NCBI GenBank assembly: GCA_964587885.1
Contig: CAZPME010000019.1
Coordinates: 1 to 36,958 of the forward strand
DNA: 36,958 nt
Reading direction: 5' to 3'
Source: UBA60 sp964587885
Lineage (GTDB): Archaea > Thermoplasmatota > Poseidoniia > Poseidoniales > Poseidoniaceae
Position 1 is the stretch's first letter. Each line of letters starts with the position of its first letter. Made by a program: the position numbers and the translations under genes. Under the pieces are notes generated by a model that saw nothing but the letters and a program-made list of their open reading frames with translations, had not been told where the DNA came from and did no database searches. Shown here piece after piece: positions 16,925-26,175 of the stretch.

Positions 16925-17644
16925 ATGCTCAAAATTTCTAGCCTAAAGAAAGGCTTTGGATTGGGGGCTCAACGTTTGGAAGTACTCAAAGGGATTAATT
17001 TGGAAATCGACTCTGGAGAACTAGTCGCTCTAATGGGTCCTTCTGGTTGTGGAAAGTCAACCCTTCTCAACATCATCGGTGGTTTGCTTGCCGCTGATGC
17101 AGGTGAAATTGATCTTGAGGGTCGCAAATACGGCCTAAAGGGCCCATCTTCAGTAGTTGATGTTCGCCGTCATAAAGTAGGTTGGATTTTTCAAGATTTT
17201 CATTTACTTGACCACCTTTCTGCACTAGATAATGTGGCGATGGCCCTAGAAATATCTGGAGTTTCTAGCAACGAAGCCGAGAAACGTGCTCTAGAGGCGC
17301 TGAGTAAAGTCGGGTTATCCGACCGTGCCGACCATATTCCAGACCAACTGTCTGGTGGTCAGCAACAACGCGTTGCTATCGCCCGAGCAATTGCTGGCGA
17401 CCGTCCACTCTTACTTGCTGATGAGCCAACTGGAAATCTCGATGTAGCCAGTGGTGCTAGTATACTTGAATTATTCAAGGAATTATGCCATGATGAGAAC
17501 AAGCCAATGTCGATTCTAATGGTTACTCATGACCCCAATCTAGCCGCCAAGGCAGATCGGATGTTATTGCTAAGAGAGGGAAAGACTGCTGCCTCGGATG
17601 TACGAAGTGCATGGGGAGATGCGATAGGAGGTGAAGAGGAATGA
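16925..17644 (+). CDS. ABC transporter ATP-binding protein, LolD/MacB type
   Basis: The ATPase of an FtsX/MacB/LolCDE-class ABC system. Walker A is GPSGCGKST (residues 38-46), the Q-loop is in GWIFQDFHLL, the signature is LSGGQQQR (142-149), Walker B is LLLADEP (about 162-168) and the switch His is in MVTHD. The length of 239 residues is typical. The start is the ATG at 16925. The stop overlaps the permease ATG (ATGA at 17641-17644), so the two genes are translationally coupled. Systems of this class either extrude lipoproteins, peptides or drugs, or couple ATP hydrolysis to conformational work outside the membrane rather than transport; the substrate cannot be inferred here. Confidence 0.93.
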   Translation: MLKISSLKKGFGLGAQRLEVLKGINLEIDSGELVALMGPSGCGKSTLLNIIGGLLAADAGEIDLEGRKYGLKGPSSVVDVRRHKVGWIFQDFHLLDHLSALDNVAMALEISGVSSNEAEKRALEALSKVGLSDRADHIPDQLSGGQQQRVAIARAIAGDRPLLLADEPTGNLDVASGASILELFKELCHDENKPMSILMVTHDPNLAAKADRMLLLREGKTAASDVRSAWGDAIGGEEE

Positions 17645-20600
17645 GTCGTCTTGCATATTTCAAGGAAAAAGCTCGCAAGGCGCGCGATTTGCCGGATAAT
17701 ATGCGTTTGGCAGTACTTGGTGCTTGGCGTGGGCGTGAACGCGGTCTAGCGGTAGTTGCTGGAGTTTTTCTTGCTAGTCTAGTTATTACTACGGTTCTAT
17801 CTTATGGCGTTGGTTTGTCACAAATATTCTTCCAAGAGTCGCTAAAGTCAGAACCATTTGATGCAAAGATAGAGTTCCGTAAAGCGCCGAACGCAGAAAG
17901 TGATGGGTGGACAAATAACACCTCTACATTAACTGAAATCTGCGATGAATTAAGTCAGCGAAGTGAGATAAGTGATTGTGCAATTATATTAGGTCGGCAA
18001 GGAATTCATGGTGGTGGCTTCTTCAATGAGGATTTCATTACTGCTCAACCTTTGTTGATGAAGTCAACATCTTCATCAGATAATCCATATTTAGATAATG
18101 CCTCATTTGAGTATCCTGAATTGGCGAGTTCAGGGCCACCAATAACCAATATGCGGGGGATTAGGTTCCTAGGACCAAGCGCATTTGATGGTGAAATAGC
18201 AAATCGTCTAGGTGGGCAAGTAATCTATGGTATGGGTAATTGGTCATCATCTGAGGAAGTCTCACAACAACGTGGAATATACATTCCATCAACCATTTCT
18301 AGTGAGTTTGAAGTGCAAGTTGGAGACCGAATCGATTCAATCACATTCCAATATATGGTAGAGAAGAAACTTGCCATTGAAGGTGGTGTTGATGACTGTC
18401 TAGGGGAGACAGACATCGGTGAGACTGGTTATGAATTTTGTCGAATTGACATGATGGTTGAAAACATGACTGTTATGGGAATTTACGAACCTTGGGATCT
18501 AGGGAATCCGACATTAGCACCTAATCCGATATTTGCCCCTATGTCTTCGTTATCGGATTCACAGGTGAGGACATTAATTGATTATGATCACATCTATCTT
18601 GGTGTAACTCTTGATCGAACACAATTGCCAACTTCATCAACTTCAGAGGCCGAAGATTGGCTTGAAGACTTAGGTGCATCAGTAGATGACAAGAATTACA
18701 CTTCAGAGAATGTTGAGTTGTTTTACTTTGATATCGTGGGGGGCACCATAACCTTCCTCAATATTTTCCTCGGTTTGATTCAGACATTTGATTACATTCT
18801 AATGGTTCCAATCGTCATACTTTCTTTGGCGGTACTGATCTATGGATTGATACTTTCTCTTGAACAACGACGGCGCGAAGTTTCAATTCACCGCGTGATT
18901 GGTGCAAATTCTAGACAATTGCAAGGTATGGTATTACTTGAATTGACGGTCATGGCATCTGTTGCTTGGTTAGCGGGATATTTCCTAGCACTTGCAGCCG
19001 TACCAGTAGTTCTTTCTAGTGTAGGTTTCATGGTTTTCTCACAAAGTGAGTATAGTGTTGATCCAACACTCGGTTTCACCTCCACCATGGTTACGGCTTT
19101 TGCAACTCTTGGTTTGGCGATAATTTTTGGACGAAGTCGGGCTAAGGAATTCATTGAGTTGGAAATTGATGAAGGTGTACGCAAAGTCCGAGAAGTAGCC
19201 AAACCAAAGGTGTGGTTACACTGGCTAATGTTCCTAATTGGGATGCTTGCAGTCATCGATTCTTGGCTCGAGATGAATGGAAGTGAAGATGGTATAGTCT
19301 CTAATTTCTTCGTCGAAGGACTGCTTGGAATCTTTGGGCCTTTCTTATTGTGGATTGGTGGAGCATTATTACTCGGAAAAATAGGTGCAGTCGGCCCACG
19401 TATCATGCAATTCTTCTTCGCTCGCTCACCAATACTTTCCGATGTGAAACGTGGCTTGAAGGGTTCAGGTTCTGCTGAGTCAGTCAATAGATTGGCCGTA
19501 ATCATGCTTCTTACTCTATCCATTGTCACACTTGCTGCTGTACAAGGCTATACTGGCACAGTAGTTGATGAGCGTACCGCATCAGCGACTGTAGGAAGTG
19601 ATTTGCAGGTTACCATGAGTGAGTCATCAAATTCCACAGAAGTAATGGCAATGATTGAAGAGATTCACGGCTCTAAACTGCCTTTAGTTGCCACAACCAT
19701 ACCGACTCTAAATCTCGTTAGCGATGATGGTGATGTAATGCAGGCTTGGATATTGTTGAATGGAACCGATGAAGTATTGGATTGGTTTGAGCAATCACTA
19801 CCTGGCGAAGATGTCGATTCAGCCATTAATGCCTATGAAGGAATGACTTTCTCTGCTGGTGAAGATGCTGCAAATATCCTCGACATATGGGGCTCAGGTA
19901 GAAAGGGTGGAGATAGTGGTGATGAGTTACTAGAAAGCGGAGATGAACGCTCAGAAGAATTAACTTTTGTTTGGGAAGAACTCGAATTTGAGTTAGTTGA
20001 ATCTGAGGGATTTAGTCTCAATATCACCGATCTTATTTCAAATCCAGAAATACTTCTTGGATTAATGGAGAATTATTCGGTAATGATGGAAATAGATATG
20101 TCTGAGATACAATTATCAGACCAAAATTTATCTCAGCGCGATCTTGGACGTACAGATTTTTCCAATAGTGATTTGTCTGCATCTAATTTATCTCAAACCA
20201 ATTTGAGTGAATCACTCTTCATCAATACTAACCTTGTCGGAGCAGATCTCTCAGGCGCGCAATTGCAGAATGCAATTATTGTCGAATTGGGCATTCCTAC
20301 CCTGTCAGGAGCAAATCTCTCAGGTGCAAATTTATCCGGTGCTTTTGGCCAATTTGACCTATCAGCTGTAGGAGATTTGAGTGGAGCAATTTGTCCCGAT
20401 GGACTTCCAGCCGATGAAGAAGGGTGTCGTGACCCTGCCATGCAACCACCTCCACTTGCCGCAACCCTATTTTCATCAGGAGTGCAATTCAATTTGACCA
20501 CCACTCCACATAATGCGACACTACGATATATCGGTGTTCACGAATTCATTCCCGGAATTCCAGCAGAAACAATGCCTTCCTCACTTATCATCGGAGAAAC

Positions 20601-21234
20601 TGCTTGGCGAGCCTTTGTCGGGGATGAAGAAGTAGACGATCATCGGGCAAATACTTGGATTGTTTCAGTAAAGGGTGTTGAGGGTGATGAACTACAAGCA
20701 TTGCGAGTAAATATTGAAGCAGATTCTAGAGTCTCAAGTGCGAGTGATTGGTCGAGTGTTCACGAGAGTGTTGAGCGGAACGGCGGCCTTATTTTCGGGA
20801 CTCCTGGATTACTGAGTCTGCAATTTGTAGTCGCGAGTATCGCTGCTATTGCATCAGCCTTTGTTTTCCTCTCTTTGGTTCTTAATCAGCGCCAAAAGGA
20901 ATTGGCGGTATTACAAGCAATTGGTGCCAGTCCGAACCAGATTTACCGATTAGTATTATTTGAAATTCTGTCAATAGTCATGGTTTCAATGTTCCTTGGA
21001 GTAATCCTTGGGATTGGATTAGCCTTGTCCTTCAATGGTATGTTCGAGATTTTCGGCTTCATCTTCCAAATTTTCGGCGGGTCATCTACAGTGATAACTC
21101 GTGATCTAGTGTGGCCATGGACTGAATTAGCCCTAGTTACCCTCGCTGTATTCATCTCAGTGGTAATAGCATTGATGATTACCACACGTAAAGCGCTAGC
21201 ATCGGATTTAGCAACCGTATTGAAGGGTGAATGA
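17641..21234 (+). CDS. Giant FtsX/MacB-type ABC permease with a pentapeptide-repeat insert
   Basis: The membrane partner of the flanking ATPases. The protein has 1,197 residues, much longer than MacB (about 650) or LolC (about 400), and looks like two FtsX units in tandem. A first membrane helix is at 36-58, followed by an outside domain of about 310 residues. The first FtsX module (about 370-500) contains the cytosolic EQRRREVSIHRVIGA motif. Two more hydrophobic segments follow at about 520-580, and a helix at about 617-640. The second outside domain (about 641-1055) contains roughly 13 pentapeptide repeats of the (A/N/D)LSxx kind at about 824-918, such as NLSGANLSGA. The last FtsX module has NQRQKELAVLQAIGASPNQI. 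ATGA overlaps at both ends tie it to both ATPase genes. Confidence 0.88.
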   Translation: MSRLAYFKEKARKARDLPDNMRLAVLGAWRGRERGLAVVAGVFLASLVITTVLSYGVGLSQIFFQESLKSEPFDAKIEFRKAPNAESDGWTNNTSTLTEICDELSQRSEISDCAIILGRQGIHGGGFFNEDFITAQPLLMKSTSSSDNPYLDNASFEYPELASSGPPITNMRGIRFLGPSAFDGEIANRLGGQVIYGMGNWSSSEEVSQQRGIYIPSTISSEFEVQVGDRIDSITFQYMVEKKLAIEGGVDDCLGETDIGETGYEFCRIDMMVENMTVMGIYEPWDLGNPTLAPNPIFAPMSSLSDSQVRTLIDYDHIYLGVTLDRTQLPTSSTSEAEDWLEDLGASVDDKNYTSENVELFYFDIVGGTITFLNIFLGLIQTFDYILMVPIVILSLAVLIYGLILSLEQRRREVSIHRVIGANSRQLQGMVLLELTVMASVAWLAGYFLALAAVPVVLSSVGFMVFSQSEYSVDPTLGFTSTMVTAFATLGLAIIFGRSRAKEFIELEIDEGVRKVREVAKPKVWLHWLMFLIGMLAVIDSWLEMNGSEDGIVSNFFVEGLLGIFGPFLLWIGGALLLGKIGAVGPRIMQFFFARSPILSDVKRGLKGSGSAESVNRLAVIMLLTLSIVTLAAVQGYTGTVVDERTASATVGSDLQVTMSESSNSTEVMAMIEEIHGSKLPLVATTIPTLNLVSDDGDVMQAWILLNGTDEVLDWFEQSLPGEDVDSAINAYEGMTFSAGEDAANILDIWGSGRKGGDSGDELLESGDERSEELTFVWEELEFELVESEGFSLNITDLISNPEILLGLMENYSVMMEIDMSEIQLSDQNLSQRDLGRTDFSNSDLSASNLSQTNLSESLFINTNLVGADLSGAQLQNAIIVELGIPTLSGANLSGANLSGAFGQFDLSAVGDLSGAICPDGLPADEEGCRDPAMQPPPLAATLFSSGVQFNLTTTPHNATLRYIGVHEFIPGIPAETMPSSLIIGETAWRAFVGDEEVDDHRANTWIVSVKGVEGDELQALRVNIEADSRVSSASDWSSVHESVERNGGLIFGTPGLLSLQFVVASIAAIASAFVFLSLVLNQRQKELAVLQAIGASPNQIYRLVLFEILSIVMVSMFLGVILGIGLALSFNGMFEIFGFIFQIFGGSSTVITRDLVWPWTELALVTLAVFISVVIALMITTRKALASDLATVLKGE

Positions 21235-22235
21235 AGATGACGAATAGTAGAGAAATTATCTTGTCTGCTGACAGCCTCTATCATGTCTATGAATCTAAGG
21301 CCTTGGACGGCAACGTAGTCGCCTTACGCGGGTTGCATGTAAGCGTTAATGCTGGAGAGGCAGTAGCAGTTGTCGGTCCAAGTGGAAGTGGCAAGTCTAC
21401 CTTGTTGAAATGTCTCGGCGGTTTGATGAAACCGAGTGCAGGTTCAGTCAGTTTAAGCGGCAAAAATATGACCAGACTAACCGGTGCGGAATTAGTTGAG
21501 TTGCGACAAAATACCGTTTCATTCATCTTCCAAGAAGGTAATCTTCTACCTCAATTAAGTGCGCTTGACAATGTAGCACAACCTCTTCGTCACCAAGGTA
21601 TTTCACCGCGTGAAGCGAAACGAAGGGCACGGGAATTACTCATTGAATTAGGATTGGGAGGACGCCTAAAGGGATTGCCGGCGACACTATCAGGTGGTGA
21701 GCAGCAACGAGTGGCCATTGCACGAGCCCTAATTACAAACCCAAAACTAATCCTGGCTGATGAGCCCACAGGGGCTCTTGACCCAATAACAAGCCGTGAG
21801 GTACTTTCCTTATTCAGACGCTTACATGAAGAAGACAAGGTTGCTTTCCTAATCGTAACTCACAGCAGTGAGGTGGCGGATTTTTGTGATCGTGCTTTAG
21901 AATTACGTGATGGGAGATTTATTGCACAACACGGTGATGGCTTTGAGGTCGAGGAGTTGGCGGAATCACGTGAATTGTTGATCGATGATATGGGGATGGT
22001 GAGTCTACCACCCGACCTGATGTTGCAAATGGGAGGTTCCGGTCGTTGGATAGTTGAAGAGGTCGACAACAATCGCTTGGTGCTTGAAAGTGCGGCAAGT
22101 GAGGTTGAATCAATAGTCGAGAAAATCCAGAAAACTCTTGCTCTTGAATGCCCAGCCTGCCGTCACGAGTACAAAGATGAAGAATCTCAAACCTGCCCTG
22201 ATTGTGGTGCAGTACGCCCATTTGAACGCGTGTAA
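21231..22235 (+). CDS. ABC transporter ATP-binding protein with a C-terminal zinc ribbon
   Basis: The second ATPase of the same operon. Walker A is GPSGSGKST (49-57), the signature is LSGGEQQR (153-160), Walker B is LILADEP (173-179) and the switch His is in IVTHS. After the normal LolD-like core of about 230 residues there is an extra region of about 70 residues. It ends in a four-cysteine zinc ribbon, CPAC...CPDC (Cys307, 310, 322, 325). The gene starts at the ATG overlapping the permease stop (21231-21234); a Met two codons later is also possible. Two different ATPases around one tandem permease suggest a heterodimeric ATPase, one per FtsX half; this is inference. The stop lies five bases from the convergent glycosyltransferase. 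Confidence 0.9.
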   Translation: MKMTNSREIILSADSLYHVYESKALDGNVVALRGLHVSVNAGEAVAVVGPSGSGKSTLLKCLGGLMKPSAGSVSLSGKNMTRLTGAELVELRQNTVSFIFQEGNLLPQLSALDNVAQPLRHQGISPREAKRRARELLIELGLGGRLKGLPATLSGGEQQRVAIARALITNPKLILADEPTGALDPITSREVLSLFRRLHEEDKVAFLIVTHSSEVADFCDRALELRDGRFIAQHGDGFEVEELAESRELLIDDMGMVSLPPDLMLQMGGSGRWIVEEVDNNRLVLESAASEVESIVEKIQKTLALECPACRHEYKDEESQTCPDCGAVRPFERV

Positions 22236-22240
22236 AGTGC

Positions 22241-23572
22241 TTATGCATTTTCAATACAATCACGTATCAAATTCTCAAGTGCATTTGCTTGAACTTCAAG
22301 AGTAAATTGTCCGATAATATAATTTCGTCCTGCTGCAGCCCATGCAGCCCTTGTCTCAGCGTCCTGTGCTTCGGCATAGGCCAAATGCCAAGCCTCCATT
22401 TCCGGATGAGTTACATCTGCATTGAGTGGTGGGCGCGGCAGCAGTTTACCTGAATTTGCGGACTGCATTGTGTAATGGAAACCACCTTCATCAACGAATA
22501 AAGCCGGGGTTCCAACCGCCATTGCTTCAATGGGCGTGAGCCCAAATGGTTCACCATGAGCATGGCTAACCATTGCTACAGCACTTCTGACCAATTTGCG
22601 TAAGGCAGTTTGTGATAACCTAGGTTGTAACCATAATTTGACCCCCATCCGTTCAGCATGTGTGGTGAGAAATTTCCTGTCTTCGGGCGACCCACCTCCC
22701 ACTTGAGCAAGGCCTAATCCGGTTCCGGCTAGAGAATTGATGGTCTCCCATGCACCCTTTACCCAGCCGAGCCGACCTACAGTTACGACATATGGTGAGT
22801 CCGGTTGGCTCGGTAATGGGTTTGCTTCTTCTTCATCATCGACTTGCTCTGGCCAATCGGATAGGTCGATTACGTGCATCAATACGCTCGCCCCCAGTGG
22901 GCGTCCATTTGTGTCTCGTGCAGTAGGTTGACCATTCTTCAATGTTGCATCAATAGCGATTTGGTAAAAGCGTCCAAGGTTAGCTTGGACGTGGTGTGAA
23001 TTACCAGAAATTGCACTGCCACTTCTAGATAGTAAGCGGCGTACAAGTGCTTGATCATTGCGTTTTTGTCTTCGGAACAGTATTTTTGTTAACCATCGTG
23101 GGCGCTTATGATCGCCATTGATATGGCGATGTAATACATCTTCGTACAACCAGCGCGGTGGTTCAAGACAATGATAGTGTACGCCTAATCCTTCGGGTAG
23201 TAATGGCAAAATTTCTAGAGAGCCACGGCAAACCGAAATGTGCACTGCATCTGCATTAGAAATTGCTTCACTTAACCCATCCAATCCTCGCCATGCTCGT
23301 AGAGCAACTTTGCTGGCTTTGCCGGTTAATTCGGCCATACCTCCAATCGGTAATTCGATTGGGACCTCTGGTTTGACCCATTTGACGTTTAATCCTTGAG
23401 CCAATTGTTGTGCTGGTTGAGGCAGGGATAAGGTGGCAACAGTCACATCCCAGCGTTTTTCCCATTCCCGCAGAGCGGTAAGCAATTCCCGTTCAGCACC
23501 TCCCAAACTGGCAAATGATGCACGTACGACAAGGAGGCGTAAGCGTTTGCTACCGCTCAAACCTTCGTCCAT
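22241..23572 (-). CDS. GT4-family glycosyltransferase
   Basis: A GT-B fold, retaining glycosyltransferase. The N-terminal domain starts with LRLLVVRASFASLGGAERELL, the usual glycine-rich acceptor-side loop. The C-terminal nucleotide-sugar-binding domain includes PYVVTVGRLGWVKG (about residues 260-275) and HGEPFGLTPIEAMAVGTPAL (about 338-356). The latter holds the EX7E-type motif, although here the first Glu is Glu-Pro-Phe-Gly. Length is 443 residues with an ATG at 23570-23572. It is divergent from GDP-mannose 4,6-dehydratase, suggesting a role in surface glycan or glycoprotein synthesis. The donor and acceptor sugars cannot be told from sequence. Confidence 0.87.
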   Translation of the reverse strand: MDEGLSGSKRLRLLVVRASFASLGGAERELLTALREWEKRWDVTVATLSLPQPAQQLAQGLNVKWVKPEVPIELPIGGMAELTGKASKVALRAWRGLDGLSEAISNADAVHISVCRGSLEILPLLPEGLGVHYHCLEPPRWLYEDVLHRHINGDHKRPRWLTKILFRRQKRNDQALVRRLLSRSGSAISGNSHHVQANLGRFYQIAIDATLKNGQPTARDTNGRPLGASVLMHVIDLSDWPEQVDDEEEANPLPSQPDSPYVVTVGRLGWVKGAWETINSLAGTGLGLAQVGGGSPEDRKFLTTHAERMGVKLWLQPRLSQTALRKLVRSAVAMVSHAHGEPFGLTPIEAMAVGTPALFVDEGGFHYTMQSANSGKLLPRPPLNADVTHPEMEAWHLAYAEAQDAETRAAWAAAGRNYIIGQFTLEVQANALENLIRDCIENA

Positions 23573-23666
23573 GCTGGTGAGAGCGCCACTCCACCTATCA
23601 AAGCGGCGCGCAATTGAGGCATTATTTCGCTGATAATTGCATTGTCAAAGGGTGCCGTAGTTGTTA

Positions 23667-23692
23667 GGATTAGTCAGTTTTCTGATGAATCC
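23667..23692. repeat. Imperfect hairpin in the divergent glycosyltransferase/gmd promoter region
   Basis: GGATT-A-GTCAG, a TTTT loop, then CTGAT-G-AATCC. Five pairs, one mismatch and five pairs (one G.T) make a compact inverted repeat. GTCAG recurs at 23693, twenty bases after its first copy. The remainder of this 227-base gap (23573-23799) shows no gene and no tRNA. It could be an operator for either gene; no evidence beyond structure. Confidence 0.35.
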
Positions 23693-23799
23693 GTCAGAAT
23701 TACTAACCTAGGCCAATTTGAGAAAACCGACCTACTGTGACCGATTCTTGATTCACTCATGCCCTCACTATTGAAGAAGGGGTGCAGACTCGGACAGGC

Positions 23800-24867
23800 A
23801 TGGCAGAAGGTAAGACCGCCCTCATTACCGGAATCACCGGTCAAGATGGTTCGTATCTCGCAGAATTGCTGTTGGACAAAGGTTACACTGTTTATGGACT
23901 AGTAAGACGGACTAGCCAACCGACTTTAGGACGTAGTCTGATAAATCACTTACAGGAAAATGATTCATTTCATCTGATTAACGGTGATTTGACCGACCAA
24001 AGCAGTATTGATAATGCGGTTAGTGAAGTTCAGCCTGACGAATTTTACAATCTAGGCGCACAATCTTTTGTTCCTGAATCATGGCGCTCACCAATAATGA
24101 CTGCTGATGTAACTGGAATGGGCGCATTACGCTGTCTTGAAGCCATTAAACGAGTCAAACCAGATTGCCGATATTACCAAGCAGGATCTAGTGAACAATT
24201 CGGCGAGGTTAGAGAAATACCCCAAACTGAACTCACTCCATTCCATCCGCGCTCACCATATGGGTGTGCCAAAGTTTTCGCCTTTGAGATAACCCGCAAC
24301 TATCGTGAATCATACGGATTATTCGCTTGCACAGGTATTCTCTTCAACCATGAAAGTCCTCGACGGGGCTTAGAATTCGTTACCCGAAAGGTGACTATGA
24401 CGGTATCTCGAATCAAACATGGGGTCGACGAGTGCCTGTGGATTGGTAATGTAGATGCCAAGCGAGATTGGGGCTTTGCTGGTGACTATGTCGAGATGCA
24501 ATGGCGTATGTTACAACAGGATGAAGCCGACGACTTTGTCGTTGCAACTGGGCGCACACACAGCGTTCGTGATATGATAAACCATGCATTTAATCACGTT
24601 GGGCTAGAATTGACGTGGACTGGAGAAGGAGTTGATACCATCGCTACTGACCAAGAAGGAGTAGTTAGAGTGCGCACAAATCCCAAATTTTTCCGCCCTG
24701 CAGAAGTTGAACTTTTGATCGGTGATTATTCTAAATCTGCAGCCGCTTTAGGCTGGGAGCCAAAGACCTCATTTGAGGAATTGGTAGCAATGATGGTCGA
24801 TAGCGATATGGCCATTGTTGCTGAAGCAATAGCCAATGATTATGCCCCACCTCAACCGCCCGAGTAA
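23800..24867 (+). CDS. gmd: GDP-mannose 4,6-dehydratase
   Basis: Converts GDP-D-mannose to GDP-4-keto-6-deoxymannose, the precursor of GDP-fucose, rhamnose and perosamine. The short-chain dehydrogenase/epimerase signatures are clear: TGITGQDGSYLAELLLDKGY (residues 10-29, NADP-binding), the catalytic SSEQFGE serine/glutamate region, Tyr154-x3-Lys158 in SPYGCAKVF, the GDP-binding NHESPRRGLEFVTRK loop and RDWGFAGDYVE. These are diagnostic for Gmd rather than other epimerases. The start is the ATG at 23800 (MAEGKTALITG); a GTG at 23782 would add six residues. It is flanked by two GT4 glycosyltransferases, which suggests that a deoxyhexose is put on a surface glycan. Confidence 0.95.
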   Translation: MAEGKTALITGITGQDGSYLAELLLDKGYTVYGLVRRTSQPTLGRSLINHLQENDSFHLINGDLTDQSSIDNAVSEVQPDEFYNLGAQSFVPESWRSPIMTADVTGMGALRCLEAIKRVKPDCRYYQAGSSEQFGEVREIPQTELTPFHPRSPYGCAKVFAFEITRNYRESYGLFACTGILFNHESPRRGLEFVTRKVTMTVSRIKHGVDECLWIGNVDAKRDWGFAGDYVEMQWRMLQQDEADDFVVATGRTHSVRDMINHAFNHVGLELTWTGEGVDTIATDQEGVVRVRTNPKFFRPAEVELLIGDYSKSAAALGWEPKTSFEELVAMMVDSDMAIVAEAIANDYAPPQPPE

Positions 24868-24929
24868 GTAGTTTCATAACTCGCATTATTTGGACTCATT
24901 TGCCGGTGGACTTCAAGAGTTGACCACCT

Positions 24930-24954
24930 CTCGTCGAGGCTATGCCTCGACGAG
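24930..24954 (+). promoter_or_regulatory. Perfect hairpin enclosing a start codon
   Basis: An exact 11-bp inverted repeat (24930-24940 against 24944-24954) has a three-base loop TAT. The ATG of the following glycosyltransferase occupies 24942-24944, so the A and U of the start codon sit in the loop and the G at the stem top. In RNA this would hide the start codon and the GAGG at 24936-24939. It also codes for residues MPRRV of the protein, so part could be coincidental with coding. Confidence 0.6.
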
Positions 24955-26093
24955 TAGTGCTGGCACGCGGACAAGCAATTTCCGCGTCTTCTGGCTTAGG
25001 TCGAGCCCACGCCGACCTACTTGGCCACTTGAATTCAGGGCAAGTAGCAGGATGGGAATTGTCTGAATGCATTGAGCATGATGCCGGTGGCACTCCCTTA
25101 CGACGTGTGTGGCGCCGATGGCGCTCACATCCTCGCCGTGTTGCTAAACAAATTGCTCAGTTAGCAGCAACAAAAACCGCCGATTTGTTACATATTTCTG
25201 ATCAAGAACAAGCCGGCCTAGTTCCGAAAAACTCGCCGATCCCTGTAGCGATTACGGTCCATGATCTCTTCCACCTTGACCCAACCTCAGTTGCTGCACC
25301 AGAAGGTGATATTGCAATCGGAGAGCAAAACCCTAATCCTATTCGTAAGAGAGATTTGAGTAAAATTCATGCTGGCCTTTCTCGGGCTGACCTCTTACTT
25401 TGCGATAGTGAGACTACCCGTGCTCATGCAAGTCGTCTATTCCCACAGGCTCAATCCATCACCTTACCATTGGGTCTCAACATTGAGGCTCGCAATCCCA
25501 GCGTAAATCCATTTCCTCGTCCCAAGTCATTACCGACCGCAAGCCTAAACTTACTAATTGTCGGAAGTGAGGAGCCTAGAAAACGGTTAGGTTTTGCCCT
25601 CCAAGCCATCGGTAGCCTACCAAATACGGTACGCGAGCAGATAATAGTCCACAAGGTTGGGGCCGAATCGCATAATGCTCGCCGTTCTGGATTAGCTGAC
25701 CAAGCTGACCAATTGGGGGTCGAACTTAATTGGCTTGGTCGGGTAAGTGAAGACGAACTTATCGCCTTGGAGCAACATGCTGATGCGCTATTATTTCCTT
25801 CTGCGGCTGAGGGTTTCGGTTATCCCCCTCTCGAAGCGATGGCTGCAGGTTGTCCAGTATTGATGTCAGACCTTGGCTCACATAACGAATTAGCAGTAGA
25901 AGGTCGTACTATTGACCCATTTTCAATCACTGCATGGCAAGAGGAGATTTCCAAAATCCATAGTGATTGGTCTGCGCGCGACGGAAAACCCCGTACAGCG
26001 GATTTATCAGGTTTGGAGAGGGCGAAAAAATTCTCTTCTCAAGCCTTTGTTGCTAATCTTCAAGCGGCTTACGATTCCTTATTTTCCAACTAA
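24942..26093 (+). CDS. GT4-family glycosyltransferase
   Basis: A second GT-B glycosyltransferase in the glycan block, 383 residues. The N-terminus (VVLARGQAISASSGLGRAH) has the glycine-rich acceptor-side loop. The middle has LLHISDQEQAG and VAITVHDLFHLDP, a phrase typical of GT4 mannosyl/rhamnosyl transferases. The C-terminal domain contains LLIVGSEEPRKR and LLFPSAAEGFGYPPLEAMAA, with the EX7E motif near residues 291-299, and AGCPVLMSD. ATG at 24942 is embedded in a strong hairpin. It follows gmd on the same strand with a 74-base gap, so it may use the deoxysugar made by Gmd; the actual donor is unknown. Confidence 0.87.
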   Translation: MPRRVVLARGQAISASSGLGRAHADLLGHLNSGQVAGWELSECIEHDAGGTPLRRVWRRWRSHPRRVAKQIAQLAATKTADLLHISDQEQAGLVPKNSPIPVAITVHDLFHLDPTSVAAPEGDIAIGEQNPNPIRKRDLSKIHAGLSRADLLLCDSETTRAHASRLFPQAQSITLPLGLNIEARNPSVNPFPRPKSLPTASLNLLIVGSEEPRKRLGFALQAIGSLPNTVREQIIVHKVGAESHNARRSGLADQADQLGVELNWLGRVSEDELIALEQHADALLFPSAAEGFGYPPLEAMAAGCPVLMSDLGSHNELAVEGRTIDPFSITAWQEEISKIHSDWSARDGKPRTADLSGLERAKKFSSQAFVANLQAAYDSLFSN

Positions 26094-26175
26094 TGGATTA
26101 TTGATAAATTGAGGTTGGAAATTTCACCCTTCAAAAGAGGCAGATGCGCTGATTAGATTGGAGGGTGGAAACCCA

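Noticed and set aside
18888..19529. Long minus-strand open frame inside the ABC permease
   Set aside because: It opposes a clear membrane-protein gene and lacks any domain signature; best explained by codon bias on the true strand.
23660..23720. Possible C/D box small RNA, from CTGATGA near 23682
   Set aside because: The C-box match is imperfect, no D box (CTGA) follows at a proper distance, and no terminal stem is seen.
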